From: a virus | Reading direction: 5' to 3' (one strand) | DNA: 37,686 nt | IMG/VR virus record: IMGVR_UViG_3300005582_000037 | Coordinates: 1-37,686 of that record | In this document: positions 9,016 to 16,899 of the stretch, one piece after another | How the letters are laid out: the number at the start of each line of letters is the position of its first letter | Numbering within the stretch: position 1 is the stretch's first letter | Notes under the pieces: model-generated | Told to the model about the DNA's origin: nothing | What the model saw: the letters and a program-made list of their open reading frames with translations, nothing else | Database searches by the model: none | Position numbers and translations under genes: made by a program

Positions 9016-9729
9016 ATGAACAAAAAAGTACTTTCTGAGGAATTAAAAAGATATAGACAATTATTGGAGTACACATTTTATGTACCTGAAAATGAAAAAG
9101 ATGAAAATGGTAATCTTCTTACAGATGATCAATATATAACAGAACAAGATCCCGCTGGTGAAACGGAAGAAGATCCTTTTATGTCAGTAGGTGGTGACGA
9201 AACTGCACCTGAGTCTGGTGCGGAAACACCTAAAACTGATCCATTGGCAGATGATGCGGAAGTAGAAGATGTGGCTGCGGATGAAACTGAGACTGCAACT
9301 GAGACTCCTGAGACGAGTACTGGAACAGATGATGGTTCTGTTGAAATAGATGTGACTGATATTGTAGATAAAACAGAAGCAACTAAGACTTCTGTAGAAG
9401 GTATGAGTAGTAAAATGGATGAATTATTGAATAAATTATCTGAATTAGAAAGTCAAGTTTCTGGTATGGATAACGTAATCAATAAAATTGATGACTTAGA
9501 AAAAGAAATCGAAAAGAGAAACCCAACACCTGTTGAAAGATTAGAAATGAGATCAATGAATTCTTTCCCATATAGTGTTAAATTAACTGACTTTTGGCAA
9601 GACAAAGAAGGTTATGAAGCAACTGAAGAAAACGAAGAAGAATTTGTACTTAAACAAAGTGATGTCGATAACTATAATGAAAAAGACATTAGAAAATCCT
9701 TTCAATTTAGTAAAACCGAAGAAAAATAA
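9016..9729 (+). CDS. Acidic coiled-coil protein, possibly capsid/scaffold-associated
   Basis: This 237-residue protein is very acidic. Its N-terminal ~20 residues (SEELKRYRQLLEYTF) resemble the N-terminus of the Cys-rich protein at 17525 (FEELDRIKNLMVYEK). A low-complexity stretch rich in Glu, Asp, Thr and Pro covers ~25-115. A coiled coil follows at ~130-170 (MSSKMDELLNKLSELESQVSG), then a folded-looking end with PTPVERLEMRSMNSFPYSV. It has no signal peptide or membrane segment. The composition would suit a prohead scaffold or internal head protein, and the shared N-terminus could be a targeting sequence, but no homologue is recognised and this is speculative. It lies directly before a terminator-like hairpin and the promoter of the DNA module. 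Confidence 0.72.
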   Translation: MNKKVLSEELKRYRQLLEYTFYVPENEKDENGNLLTDDQYITEQDPAGETEEDPFMSVGGDETAPESGAETPKTDPLADDAEVEDVAADETETATETPETSTGTDDGSVEIDVTDIVDKTEATKTSVEGMSSKMDELLNKLSELESQVSGMDNVINKIDDLEKEIEKRNPTPVERLEMRSMNSFPYSVKLTDFWQDKEGYEATEENEEEFVLKQSDVDNYNEKDIRKSFQFSKTEEK

Positions 9730-9731
9730 CT

Positions 9732-9748
9732 AAAAACCCCGTTTTTTT
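9732..9748 (+). terminator. Small terminator-like hairpin with T-tract
   Basis: AAAAAC (9732-9737), loop CCC, and GTTTTT (9741-9746) form a 6-bp stem merging into a run of seven T (9742-9748), just after the stop at 9729. The stem is short and AT-rich, so strength is uncertain. Its place directly before a strong promoter suggests it separates two transcription units. Confidence 0.45.
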
Positions 9749-9749
9749 A

Positions 9750-9778
9750 TTGACTTTTTGAAAATTCGTTAGTATAAT
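9750..9778 (+). promoter_or_regulatory. Near-consensus promoter TTGACT-N17-TATAAT for the recombination/replication genes
   Basis: TTGACT (9750-9755) and TATAAT (9773-9778) are separated by exactly 17 bases, matching sigma70 elements at 11 of 12 positions. The -10 continues as TATAATTG, also close to the Bacteroidetes -7 box TAnnTTTG, with TTG at about -33. The expected start lies about 20 bases before the ATG at 9805. It probably drives the ssDNA-binding protein, the recombinase and perhaps the exonuclease and helicase as early/middle genes. Confidence 0.65.
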
Positions 9779-9804
9779 TGTGTATAATTTAAAATTTTTA
9801 TACA

Positions 9805-10704
9805 ATGAGCAATACTTTAGATGCAATTCTGTCTCAGTACGAAAAAAATACTGATCCAGCAAAAAGTGGTAAAAAAATCTCTAGTGAAGACAGACTAAAA
9901 AAGTACTTCAGTGAGAAACTACCTAAAGGGGTAAAATCCCACACAAAAACATTCCGTATCTTACCTAAGAAAGACGGTAGTTCTCCATTTACGGAGGTTT
10001 ACTATCACGAAAAATTAGTTAATGGTAATTGGGATAAAATTTATTGTAACCATTTGAACGATGGTGAACACTGTCCATTATGTGAGGCTAAAGATGCCTT
10101 ATATGAAGATGGTTCAGAAAAGGCTAAGAAATTGGCAAAAGACTTTATACCTAGAAAATTCTATGTGGTTAAAGGTATCGATAGAGAGAATGAAGATCAC
10201 GGAGTTAAATTTTGGAGATTTAAACACAAATATACTGGTGACGGTATTATGGATAAAATTATTCCATTATTTAAATTAAAAGGTGATATTACTGATCCTA
10301 GAGAAGGTAGAGATATTATGATTACCACAGGTAGAAACGACAAAAATTTTAGTGTTGTGAACTCTATTATGGCAGATGATTCTACTATCCTTACTAAAGA
10401 TAAAGAAAAGGCAAATGATTGGTTTGGTAACGATGAAACACATAGAGATGTTTATTCTAAAAAATCACAAGAATATTTAGAAATTGTTGCAACTAACAAG
10501 ACACCTATTTGGGATTCAGAACAGAAAAAGTTTGTGGCTGAAGAGGATAGAGAAGAAAAAGAAACTGCGTCTTTATCTGAAGAAATTAATATGATGAGAA
10601 CTGAAACGGCTAAATCATTTGAAGAAGACTATGATGATGAATCAGATACTTCTTCAGTAGAATCAACTTCTTTAGATGGTGATGATGATGAATTACCGTT
10701 TTAA
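9805..10704 (+). CDS. gp32: T4 gp32-like single-stranded DNA-binding protein
   Basis: At 299 residues this matches T4 gp32 (301). gp32 coats ssDNA cooperatively during replication, recombination and repair. An N-terminal basic region (~20-50) precedes the OB-fold core. The zinc site is visible as C81-x-H83 and C90-P-L-C93 within YCNHLNDGEHCPLC, with H89 a possible alternative ligand; T4 uses H64, C77, C87 and C90. The core continues with FIPRKFYVVKGIDRE and FWRFKHKYTGDG. The C-terminal ~50 residues are Asp/Glu/Ser-rich and acidic, as in gp32, but the very end is DDDELPF, which resembles the tip of bacterial SSB (DDDIPF, or DDLPF in many Bacteroidota) rather than the T4 end. It lies 8 bases before the recombinase, its functional partner, and behind a strong promoter. 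Confidence 0.92.
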   Translation: MSNTLDAILSQYEKNTDPAKSGKKISSEDRLKKYFSEKLPKGVKSHTKTFRILPKKDGSSPFTEVYYHEKLVNGNWDKIYCNHLNDGEHCPLCEAKDALYEDGSEKAKKLAKDFIPRKFYVVKGIDRENEDHGVKFWRFKHKYTGDGIMDKIIPLFKLKGDITDPREGRDIMITTGRNDKNFSVVNSIMADDSTILTKDKEKANDWFGNDETHRDVYSKKSQEYLEIVATNKTPIWDSEQKKFVAEEDREEKETASLSEEINMMRTETAKSFEEDYDDESDTSSVESTSLDGDDDELPF

Positions 10705-10712
10705 TAAATATT

Positions 10713-11762
10713 ATGGCGAAACAACCACTTAAGAAAAAAACATCTGATTTTTCGTCTATAAGAAAGAAATTTTCCTCTAGTGAGAAGTACAAAGAACAAA
10801 GGTACTTTGATCTAGGGGAAGCCTTTCAAAAGTCGACAGGACTACCAGGTCCTGCTATGGGTCAGGTTAATATGCTTCTAGGTCATTCAGACACTGGAAA
10901 AACAACTGCACTTTTACAGACTGCAGTAGACGCACAAAAGAAAAATATACTACCTGTATTCATCATTACTGAACAAAAATTTAGTTTTGAACACGCCAAA
11001 CAAATGGGGTTAGAAACTGAGTATATTGAAGAAGTTGATGAATCAACAGGTGAAGTTTCCGCATATTGGGATGGATTCCTACTTTATAAATTAGGGTTCG
11101 ATTATATAGAACAAGCATTTGAATATGTTACTGAAGTATTAAACGCACAAAAGAGTGGTGAAATACCTTATGACATTGTATTCTTATGGGATTCTATTGG
11201 TACCATACCTTGTCAAATGAGTTTTGATGGGAAAGGTGGAAACCAACACACTGCAAGAGTAATATCTGAAAAATGGGGAATGGGATTGGCACAAAGAATA
11301 ACATCTTCTAGAAAGGAAAGTTATCCACATACCAACACAATGGTATTTGTAAACCAACCTTGGGTTGCATTACCTGATAACCCATTCGGACAACCAACAA
11401 TCGCACCTAAAGGGGGTAATTCTATTTACCTATCTTGTGCATTAGTATTTTTGTTTGGAAATCAAAAGAGTTCTGGTGTATCTAAACTTTCTGCCACAAA
11501 TAAAGGTAGAAAAGTTAATTTCGCTATTAGAACTAAAGTGGGTATCCATAAGAACCATATGAATGGTTTAGGTTACGCAGATAACAAAATACTTGCAACC
11601 ACACACGGTTTCATTGAAGATGATAAAAAAGAAATCGACAAATACAAATCCGATAACAAAGATTATTGGGCAGAGGTATTTGGTGGTGTATTTGATGATA
11701 CATCTTTTGATGTAGTTGAAGACAACGTAATTGAGGCTCCTGTAGATTACTCAGACGATTGA
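10713..11762 (+). CDS. uvsX: UvsX/RecA-like recombinase
   Basis: This 349-residue protein is a RecA-fold ATPase that forms filaments on ssDNA and performs strand exchange, as T4 UvsX (391 aa) does in recombination-dependent replication. The Walker A motif GHSDTGKTT occupies residues 57-65 with K63 and T64. The Walker B strand is YDIVFLWDS, ending near D160. Other family segments are IITEQKF (catalytic-glutamate region, ~89-95), NTMVFVNQPW (~208-217) and APKGGNSI (~229-236), the L2/DNA-binding area. The end is acidic (VDYSDD). It follows the gp32-like gene by 8 bases, presumably in one operon. The N-terminal basic stretch (KQPLKKKTSDF) may help monomer contacts. Distinguishing UvsX from other phage RecA relatives rests on the T4-like neighbours. 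Confidence 0.92.
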   Translation: MAKQPLKKKTSDFSSIRKKFSSSEKYKEQRYFDLGEAFQKSTGLPGPAMGQVNMLLGHSDTGKTTALLQTAVDAQKKNILPVFIITEQKFSFEHAKQMGLETEYIEEVDESTGEVSAYWDGFLLYKLGFDYIEQAFEYVTEVLNAQKSGEIPYDIVFLWDSIGTIPCQMSFDGKGGNQHTARVISEKWGMGLAQRITSSRKESYPHTNTMVFVNQPWVALPDNPFGQPTIAPKGGNSIYLSCALVFLFGNQKSSGVSKLSATNKGRKVNFAIRTKVGIHKNHMNGLGYADNKILATTHGFIEDDKKEIDKYKSDNKDYWAEVFGGVFDDTSFDVVEDNVIEAPVDYSDD

Positions 11763-11787
11763 TTGTTAAACCTTCAACTAATAATGT

Positions 11788-12831
11788 GTGAAATTCCCAG
11801 ATAAGAAGAAAAAATTTAAAAAAACACTTGTTGTTGATGGTGACTCGTTGATTAAAACCGCCTATCATGGGGCTAAAGATCTTTACTATAAAGACACCCA
11901 CATAGGTGGTATTTTTCAGTTCTTAACTATGGTTAGGAAAATGATGAATGAATATAAATTCGATAGAGTCTATGTTTTCTGGGATGGACAATTCAGTGGT
12001 AGATTAAGGTATGATATCTACAAAGAATATAAATCTAATAGAGATAAGGATTTCTATGTAGAACAACCACCATCAGATTTAGAACTATACCTTCAAAAAG
12101 AAAGAGTAATTTCTTATTGTGAAGAACTATTCATTAGACAATATAGGGACGATATCACAGAAGCCGATGATTGTATCGGTTATTACGTCCAAAATATGTC
12201 AGAAGATGAGAAAGTTGTTATAATGAGTAATGATAGAGATCTATGTCAATTAATAAGTGAAAGAGTTGGTATATATGTTTTAAATCTAAAAAAAATAGTT
12301 ACACAAGATAATTATTTAACATATTTTAACCACCATCCATCCAATCTTAAATTAATAAAAATTATTACTGGTGATAATAGTGACTGTATAAAAGGTATAC
12401 AAGGTGTCAGTGAAAAAACTTTAGTTAACTTTTTTCCCGAAATAAGAGAAAAAACTTTGACTTTAGAATATATTTTTAGTAAGATTGTAACTATACAAAA
12501 CGAAAGAAAGAATAGATTGAAATCACTAGATAATATACTTAATAAAGTTACTAAAGGTTCACAAAAAGATATGATTTTTGAAATCAATGAAAAAATCATA
12601 AATCTAAAAAAACCATTATTAACTGAAACAACTAAATCAGAGTTAGATAACATCTTTAATACTTCTATTGATCCTGAAGGTAGAGAAGTAAAAAATGTAA
12701 TTAAGATGATGATAGAGGATGGGTTGATGATGGCGATTCCAGGTGGTAGTGATGGTTATATTAATTTTTTACAACCATTCTTACCAATAATAAAAAAAGA
12801 AAAAAGTTATTTTAATCAAATTTATGTTTAA
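11788..12831 (+). CDS. rnh: 5'-3' exonuclease / flap endonuclease (T4 RNase H-like)
   Basis: This is a 347-residue PIN/FEN nuclease of the type that removes RNA primers and 5' flaps from lagging-strand fragments. Acidic metal ligands appear in the expected order: D17 and D19 in VVDGDS, D66 in VFWDG, E125, D127 and D128 in EADDCIG, D149 and D151 in SNDRDL, and D196 and D199 in GDNSD. The helix-hairpin-helix segment IKGIQGVSEKT follows at ~201-211, as in FEN enzymes that bind dsDNA. Length is slightly above T4 RNase H (305). The start is GTG at 11788: the nearby ATG at 11784 opens a frame that stops after six codons, and the GTG puts the first beta strand at the right place. It is read between the recombinase and helicase genes, consistent with a replication operon. 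Confidence 0.88.
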   Translation: MKFPDKKKKFKKTLVVDGDSLIKTAYHGAKDLYYKDTHIGGIFQFLTMVRKMMNEYKFDRVYVFWDGQFSGRLRYDIYKEYKSNRDKDFYVEQPPSDLELYLQKERVISYCEELFIRQYRDDITEADDCIGYYVQNMSEDEKVVIMSNDRDLCQLISERVGIYVLNLKKIVTQDNYLTYFNHHPSNLKLIKIITGDNSDCIKGIQGVSEKTLVNFFPEIREKTLTLEYIFSKIVTIQNERKNRLKSLDNILNKVTKGSQKDMIFEINEKIINLKKPLLTETTKSELDNIFNTSIDPEGREVKNVIKMMIEDGLMMAIPGGSDGYINFLQPFLPIIKKEKSYFNQIYV

Positions 12832-13306
12832 AGAAATGAAAAAAAGTTACCAAAGTTATCCTTATGAATTCTTATTTATGATTAACGGAAACACAATTGT
12901 GGGAAGAAATTTTAATATTAGAAATTTCAATAAAGAATCTATCTCATCATATGAATTAAAAGAGATAATAGATAGTGTAGTACATGTCATAAGAGAACAT
13001 TTTAAGAATAATACATACGATTATATGGAAAAGTATTCTAATTATTATACTACGGCAGAAGAAACAGATAAGGTTAGTATATATGACAATGAAGACTACT
13101 TCACCTTCCAATTAAAAGTTAAGGATAGAGTTGTATGTGAAAAAATTTTTAGTGGTAATGATTATCCACCAAATGTAAGATATGATGTGGACATAAGAAA
13201 AATTATTCCTAAAATCATCGATTATTTACAACAGGGGTTAAGTATGGAAAATTATACTAAAAATTACTGCGGTTATAACCTAGATAGGATATTTATTAAT
13301 AACTAA
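12824..13306 (+). CDS. Hypothetical protein in replication operon (160 aa)
   Basis: I do not recognise this protein. It begins inside the end of the exonuclease gene (8-base overlap); an alternative in-frame ATG at 12836, with an A-rich upstream and MKKSYQSYPYEF start, is equally plausible. Visible parts are a strand-rich N-terminus (FLFMINGNTIVGRNFNI), a helix (LKEIIDSVVHVIREHF), an acidic middle with DNEDYFTFQLKV, and a C-terminal helix. There is no membrane segment, nuclease motif or zinc site. Its fixed place between a flap exonuclease and the replicative helicase suggests an accessory role in replication, perhaps at the position of a helicase loader, but similarity to T4 gp59 is not apparent. 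Confidence 0.7.
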   Translation: MFKEMKKSYQSYPYEFLFMINGNTIVGRNFNIRNFNKESISSYELKEIIDSVVHVIREHFKNNTYDYMEKYSNYYTTAEETDKVSIYDNEDYFTFQLKVKDRVVCEKIFSGNDYPPNVRYDVDIRKIIPKIIDYLQQGLSMENYTKNYCGYNLDRIFINN

Positions 13307-13320
13307 AATCAGAAATAAGA

Positions 13321-14712
13321 ATGTCGAAAAATGAGAGTATTAATTTAGGCTATTTAGGCTATAGTTTTCAAGTAAAGTTAGTAAAACAATTAGTGGAAGA
13401 TCATAAATTTTCAGAAACCATCATTTCAATAGTTGACCCCAACTATTTTGATAATGAATATATGAGACTAATTGTGGCTAGTTTGAAAGATTACTATGAA
13501 AAGTATGAAACAATACCTTCTTATGAAACTATCTTTAATCTAATTAAAACACAAGTCCGTAGAGAAATTGCGAGAGAATCGGCAGTTGAATTAATTAAAG
13601 AAGTGAAAGAATCTGACAATAAAGACTGTTTACACACACAAGATGTTGCCATTAAGTTCTGCAAACAACAAGAACTTAAGAAGGCTACTCAGAAAATCCA
13701 AAAAATATTGGATAATGGAGATTTTGATAGATATGAAGAGTGTGAGGAATTAGTAAAACAGGCGATATCTGTTGGTACTGAAAAGGATGAAGGTATTGAT
13801 ATATTTCATGCCATTGAAGATGTGTTATCGGAAGATTTTAGAAGTCCTATTGCAACAGGTTTAACTGGAATTGATAATCTTATGGGTGGAGGATTATCTA
13901 AGGGTGAATTGGGTGTTATTTTAGCCGCATTTGGTGTTGGTAAAACAACTATTATGACTAGAATGGCAAACACTGCGTATTTGACTGGTAAAAACGTTGT
14001 ACAGATATTTTTCGAAGACAACGTTAAAGTTATACAAAGAAAACACTTTTCTTGTTTTACTGGTATCGACTTAAGTGATTTAGGTGATAGAAGAGAAGAA
14101 GTAAAAGAATTCTTACCAAGATTTCAAAACTTAGAAAATAATTTAATTTTGAAAAAGATGTCTAGTGATGGTACAACAATTACCCACATCAAACAATATC
14201 TTAGAAAATTAATTTCTTCTGGTATTAAACCTGATATCGTTTTTTTAGATTACATTGACTGTGTACAACCTACTAAACAGTTTAAAGATGAATATAGTGG
14301 TGAAGGAAATGTAATGAGACAATTTGAAACTATGTTATCTGAACTAGATATCGCTGGATGGACTGCAGTACAAGGAAACCGTAGTTCTATTGGTGCAGAT
14401 TTAGTAGAGGCTAATATGATGGGTGGTTCTATTAAAAAGGGACAGATAGGTCACTTTATTTTATCCGTAGCAAAAACATTGGAACAAAAAGAAGAAGGAA
14501 GGGCTACATTGGCAGTTCTTAAATCTAGATTTGGTAGAGATGGTGTTATTTTTCCGGATATAGTTTTTGATAATGGTACTTTGGTTATTGACACTAGTGA
14601 ATGTAATGATGTTACACTTTTAGAACACGGAAAAGGTTTGAAAAAACAAGATTCTGATTTCATTGCTAGTACAATACAAAAGAAAAGAAGTACACCAATG
14701 AATAATAATTGA
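13321..14712 (+). CDS. gp41: DnaB-like replicative helicase (T4 gp41 type)
   Basis: This 463-residue protein matches T4 gp41 (475) in length and order. An N-terminal helical domain (~1-150: LVKQLVEDHKFSETIISIV, YEKYETIPSYETIFNLIK) resembles DnaB-N and its primase-contact region. The RecA-like motor domain starts near 180 with GLTGIDNLMGGGLSKGELGV. Walker A is AAFGVGKTT (202-210, K208), the catalytic-glutamate strand is VVQIFFED (~223-230), Walker B is DIVFLDYID (305-313, D310), and the downstream block AVQGNRSS and LKSRFGRDG carries the DNA-loop and arginine-finger region. The enzyme would unwind DNA 5'-3' at the fork as a hexamer. It ends the replication cluster; no primase, polymerase or clamp lies in this window. 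It terminates with TGA, followed by a hairpin. Confidence 0.9.
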   Translation: MSKNESINLGYLGYSFQVKLVKQLVEDHKFSETIISIVDPNYFDNEYMRLIVASLKDYYEKYETIPSYETIFNLIKTQVRREIARESAVELIKEVKESDNKDCLHTQDVAIKFCKQQELKKATQKIQKILDNGDFDRYEECEELVKQAISVGTEKDEGIDIFHAIEDVLSEDFRSPIATGLTGIDNLMGGGLSKGELGVILAAFGVGKTTIMTRMANTAYLTGKNVVQIFFEDNVKVIQRKHFSCFTGIDLSDLGDRREEVKEFLPRFQNLENNLILKKMSSDGTTITHIKQYLRKLISSGIKPDIVFLDYIDCVQPTKQFKDEYSGEGNVMRQFETMLSELDIAGWTAVQGNRSSIGADLVEANMMGGSIKKGQIGHFILSVAKTLEQKEEGRATLAVLKSRFGRDGVIFPDIVFDNGTLVIDTSECNDVTLLEHGKGLKKQDSDFIASTIQKKRSTPMNNN

Positions 14713-14731
14713 TTTGTAAATTAATAAAATA

Positions 14732-14754
14732 AATGGTTTATAAAATAAATCATT
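14732..14754 (+). promoter_or_regulatory. Hairpin between helicase and ribonucleotide reductase genes
   Basis: AATGGTTTAT (14732-14741) pairs with ATAAATCATT (14745-14754) over 10 bp with one G-U pair and an AAA loop. It sits in the 87-base gap between 14712 and 14800 and is not followed by a T-run, so it is not a standard terminator. It could be an mRNA processing or translation-control structure, or chance pairing in AT-rich DNA. Confidence 0.35.
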
Positions 14755-14799
14755 ATGGGAACAAACACCTTAATAAATAATAAAAAAATAAAATAAAAA

Positions 14800-16659
14800 A
14801 TGGAGTTATCAAACAATATTCTATCAAACATTACGGTATATATGAAATATGCCAAATATCTTCCCAAAGAAAATAGAAGAGAAACGTGGGAAGAGTTAGT
14901 TACAAGAAATAAAGAAATGCATCAAAAAAAATATCCTCACATTAAAAATGAAATTGAGAATGTTTACACATTGGTGTATGACAAAAAAATATTACCTTCA
15001 ATGAGAAGTTTACAATTTGGTGGTAAACCGATAGAAATATCACCAAATAGAGTTTATAACTGTGCATACCTACCTATTGATCATGTTGACGCATTTTCAG
15101 AAACAATGTTCTTACTTTTAGGTGGAACAGGAGTAGGATTCTCAGTACAAAAACATCACGTTGAGTCATTACCTGATATTAAAAAACCAAATCCTAATAG
15201 AAATAGAAGATATTTAATCGGAGATTCTATTGAAGGATGGGCAGACGCAATTAAGATGTTAGTTGAATCTTATTTCGGTATAAAGTCATCGACACCTATC
15301 TTTGATTTTTCTGATATTAGACATAAAGGTGCGTTATTAGTGACATCAGGTGGTAAAGCACCTGGACCACAACCATTAAAAGATTGTATTCATAATATTA
15401 AAAAAGTATTAGATGCTAAATCTGATGGTGAAAAATTATCACCTATTGAGGTTCACGATATAGTTTGTCATATTGCAGATGCAGTATTAGCAGGCGGTAT
15501 TAGAAGAGCAGCATTAATTAGTTTATTTAGTGCGGATGACAATGAAATGATTTCTTGTAAATCAGGAAATTGGTGGGAATTAAATCCACAAAGAGGTAGA
15601 TCAAATAATTCGGCAGTATTACTTAGACATAAAATCACGAAAGAATTTTTCTTAGATTTATGGAAAAGAATTGAACTGTCAGGGGCAGGTGAACCAGGAA
15701 TTTATCTATCAAACGATAAAGATTGGGGAACAAATCCTTGTTGTGAGATTGGTTTGAGACCATATCAATTCTGTAATTTGTGTGAGGTTAATGCTTCAGA
15801 TATTGAATCACAAGAAGACTTTGAAAAAAGAGTTAGAGGTGCAGCATTTATCGGTACATTACAGGCGGGATATACAGACTTTCATTATCTAAGAGATGTG
15901 TGGAAAAGAACAACAGAAAAAGATGCATTAATTGGTGTAGGAATGACAGGTATTGGATCTGGAGTAGTTTTAGGTTATGATATGAAGTTGGCTGCTAAGG
16001 CGGTTAAAGAAGAGAACGAAAGAGTTGCAAAATTAATTGGTATTAATAACGCAGCGAGAACTACTACAGTTAAACCTTCAGGGACATCATCGTTAGTTTT
16101 AGGTACATCTTCTGGTATTCATGCTTGGCATAACGATTACTATGTAAGAAGAATTAGAGTAGGGAAGAATGAAGCAATTTATACATACTTATCCGTAAAT
16201 CATCCCGAATTAGTAGAGGATGAAATATTTAGACCACATGATACTGCAGTTATCTCAATCCCACAAAAATCACCTGAGGGGTCTATCTTAAGATATGAAT
16301 CATCTTTTGATTTATTGGAAAGAGTTAAAAAAGTATCTCAAGAATGGATTAAACCAGGACATAGAGGAGGACAAAACAGTCACAATGTATCTGCAACAAT
16401 ATCTTTAAAAGAAGATGAATGGGAATACGCTGGTGAATGGATGTGGGAAAATAGAAAATTCTATAATGGGTTATCAGTATTACCATATAATGGAGGAACA
16501 TACCAACAAGCACCTTTTGAAGACTGTGATGTAGAAACTTATGAAAAGATGATGAAATCTTTGAGTAATATTGACTTATCTAAAGTTATTGAATTACAAG
16601 ATAATACTAATCTTTCTGGTGAGGTTGCTTGCGGAGGAGGTGCGTGTGAAATAGTATAA
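14800..16659 (+). CDS. nrdJ: Class II (adenosylcobalamin-dependent) ribonucleoside-triphosphate reductase
   Basis: This 619-residue enzyme would reduce ribonucleotides to deoxyribonucleotides using a thiyl radical generated from coenzyme B12, supplying dNTPs without needing oxygen or a small subunit. It resembles the monomeric Lactobacillus-type reductase (RTPR). Residues seen: C88 in RVYNCAYLP and C325 in YQFCNLCEV form the likely redox pair; N312, C314 and E316 in NPCCEIG form the radical site; the C-terminal shuttle pair is C611 and C616 in CGGGACEIV, with the CX4C spacing of RTPR. The nucleotide-binding segment LLLGGTGVGFSV (~106-117) is also family-typical. It is ~120 residues shorter than Lactobacillus RTPR (739), so part of the allosteric insertion may be missing. 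The ATG is preceded by an A-rich tract. No nrdA/B/D genes or thioredoxin are seen nearby; a DUF5522 gene follows after 2 bases. Confidence 0.9.
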   Translation: MELSNNILSNITVYMKYAKYLPKENRRETWEELVTRNKEMHQKKYPHIKNEIENVYTLVYDKKILPSMRSLQFGGKPIEISPNRVYNCAYLPIDHVDAFSETMFLLLGGTGVGFSVQKHHVESLPDIKKPNPNRNRRYLIGDSIEGWADAIKMLVESYFGIKSSTPIFDFSDIRHKGALLVTSGGKAPGPQPLKDCIHNIKKVLDAKSDGEKLSPIEVHDIVCHIADAVLAGGIRRAALISLFSADDNEMISCKSGNWWELNPQRGRSNNSAVLLRHKITKEFFLDLWKRIELSGAGEPGIYLSNDKDWGTNPCCEIGLRPYQFCNLCEVNASDIESQEDFEKRVRGAAFIGTLQAGYTDFHYLRDVWKRTTEKDALIGVGMTGIGSGVVLGYDMKLAAKAVKEENERVAKLIGINNAARTTTVKPSGTSSLVLGTSSGIHAWHNDYYVRRIRVGKNEAIYTYLSVNHPELVEDEIFRPHDTAVISIPQKSPEGSILRYESSFDLLERVKKVSQEWIKPGHRGGQNSHNVSATISLKEDEWEYAGEWMWENRKFYNGLSVLPYNGGTYQQAPFEDCDVETYEKMMKSLSNIDLSKVIELQDNTNLSGEVACGGGACEIV

Positions 16660-16661
16660 TT

Positions 16662-16874
16662 ATGAATATAGGTGCATCTAAGGATTGGGTACAACAATTA
16701 TATGTAAGGGAATTTGGATCGAAACTACAACCCAATCAGTTCTATTATGATAATCAGGGTAGAATGGTAATGACTGAAGAATACCATAAACTAAGGGGAA
16801 GTTGTTGTGGAAATGGTTGTTTACATTGCCCATACGAACCTAAACATATTAAAGGTACTAAAACTTTAAAATAA
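16662..16874 (+). CDS. DUF5522-like small Cys-rich protein
   Basis: This 70-residue protein ends with the signature of the DUF5522 family, small proteins common in Bacteroidota: a short FYYDNQGRMVMTEEYH segment (~27-42) followed by LRGSCCGNGCLHCPYEP (~44-60). The cysteine pattern C-C-x2-G-C-x2-C-P-Y suggests a metal (zinc or iron) or redox site; the family has no firmly established function that I know. It starts 2 bases after the reductase stop, so it is surely co-transcribed and probably translationally coupled. A role linked to the reductase, such as reducing its active-site disulfide, is possible but unproven. It was probably acquired from a Bacteroidota host. A strong terminator follows directly. 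Confidence 0.8.
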   Translation: MNIGASKDWVQQLYVREFGSKLQPNQFYYDNQGRMVMTEEYHKLRGSCCGNGCLHCPYEPKHIKGTKTLK

Positions 16875-16875
16875 A

Positions 16876-16899
16876 AAAAGTCGGAGAAATCCGACTTTT
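16876..16899. terminator. Bidirectional intrinsic terminator
   Basis: AAAAGTCGGA (16876-16885) and TCCGACTTTT (16890-16899) form a perfect 10-bp stem closed by a GAAA tetraloop. There are A's on the left and T's on the right, so it works on both strands. It lies between the convergent DUF5522 gene and the minus-strand metalloprotease, whose stop codon overlaps its right arm. Confidence 0.9.

Noticed and set aside
14713-14799. Cobalamin riboswitch upstream of the B12-dependent reductase
   Set aside because: The gap is only 87 bases, nearly all A/T, and lacks any B12-box-like sequence.
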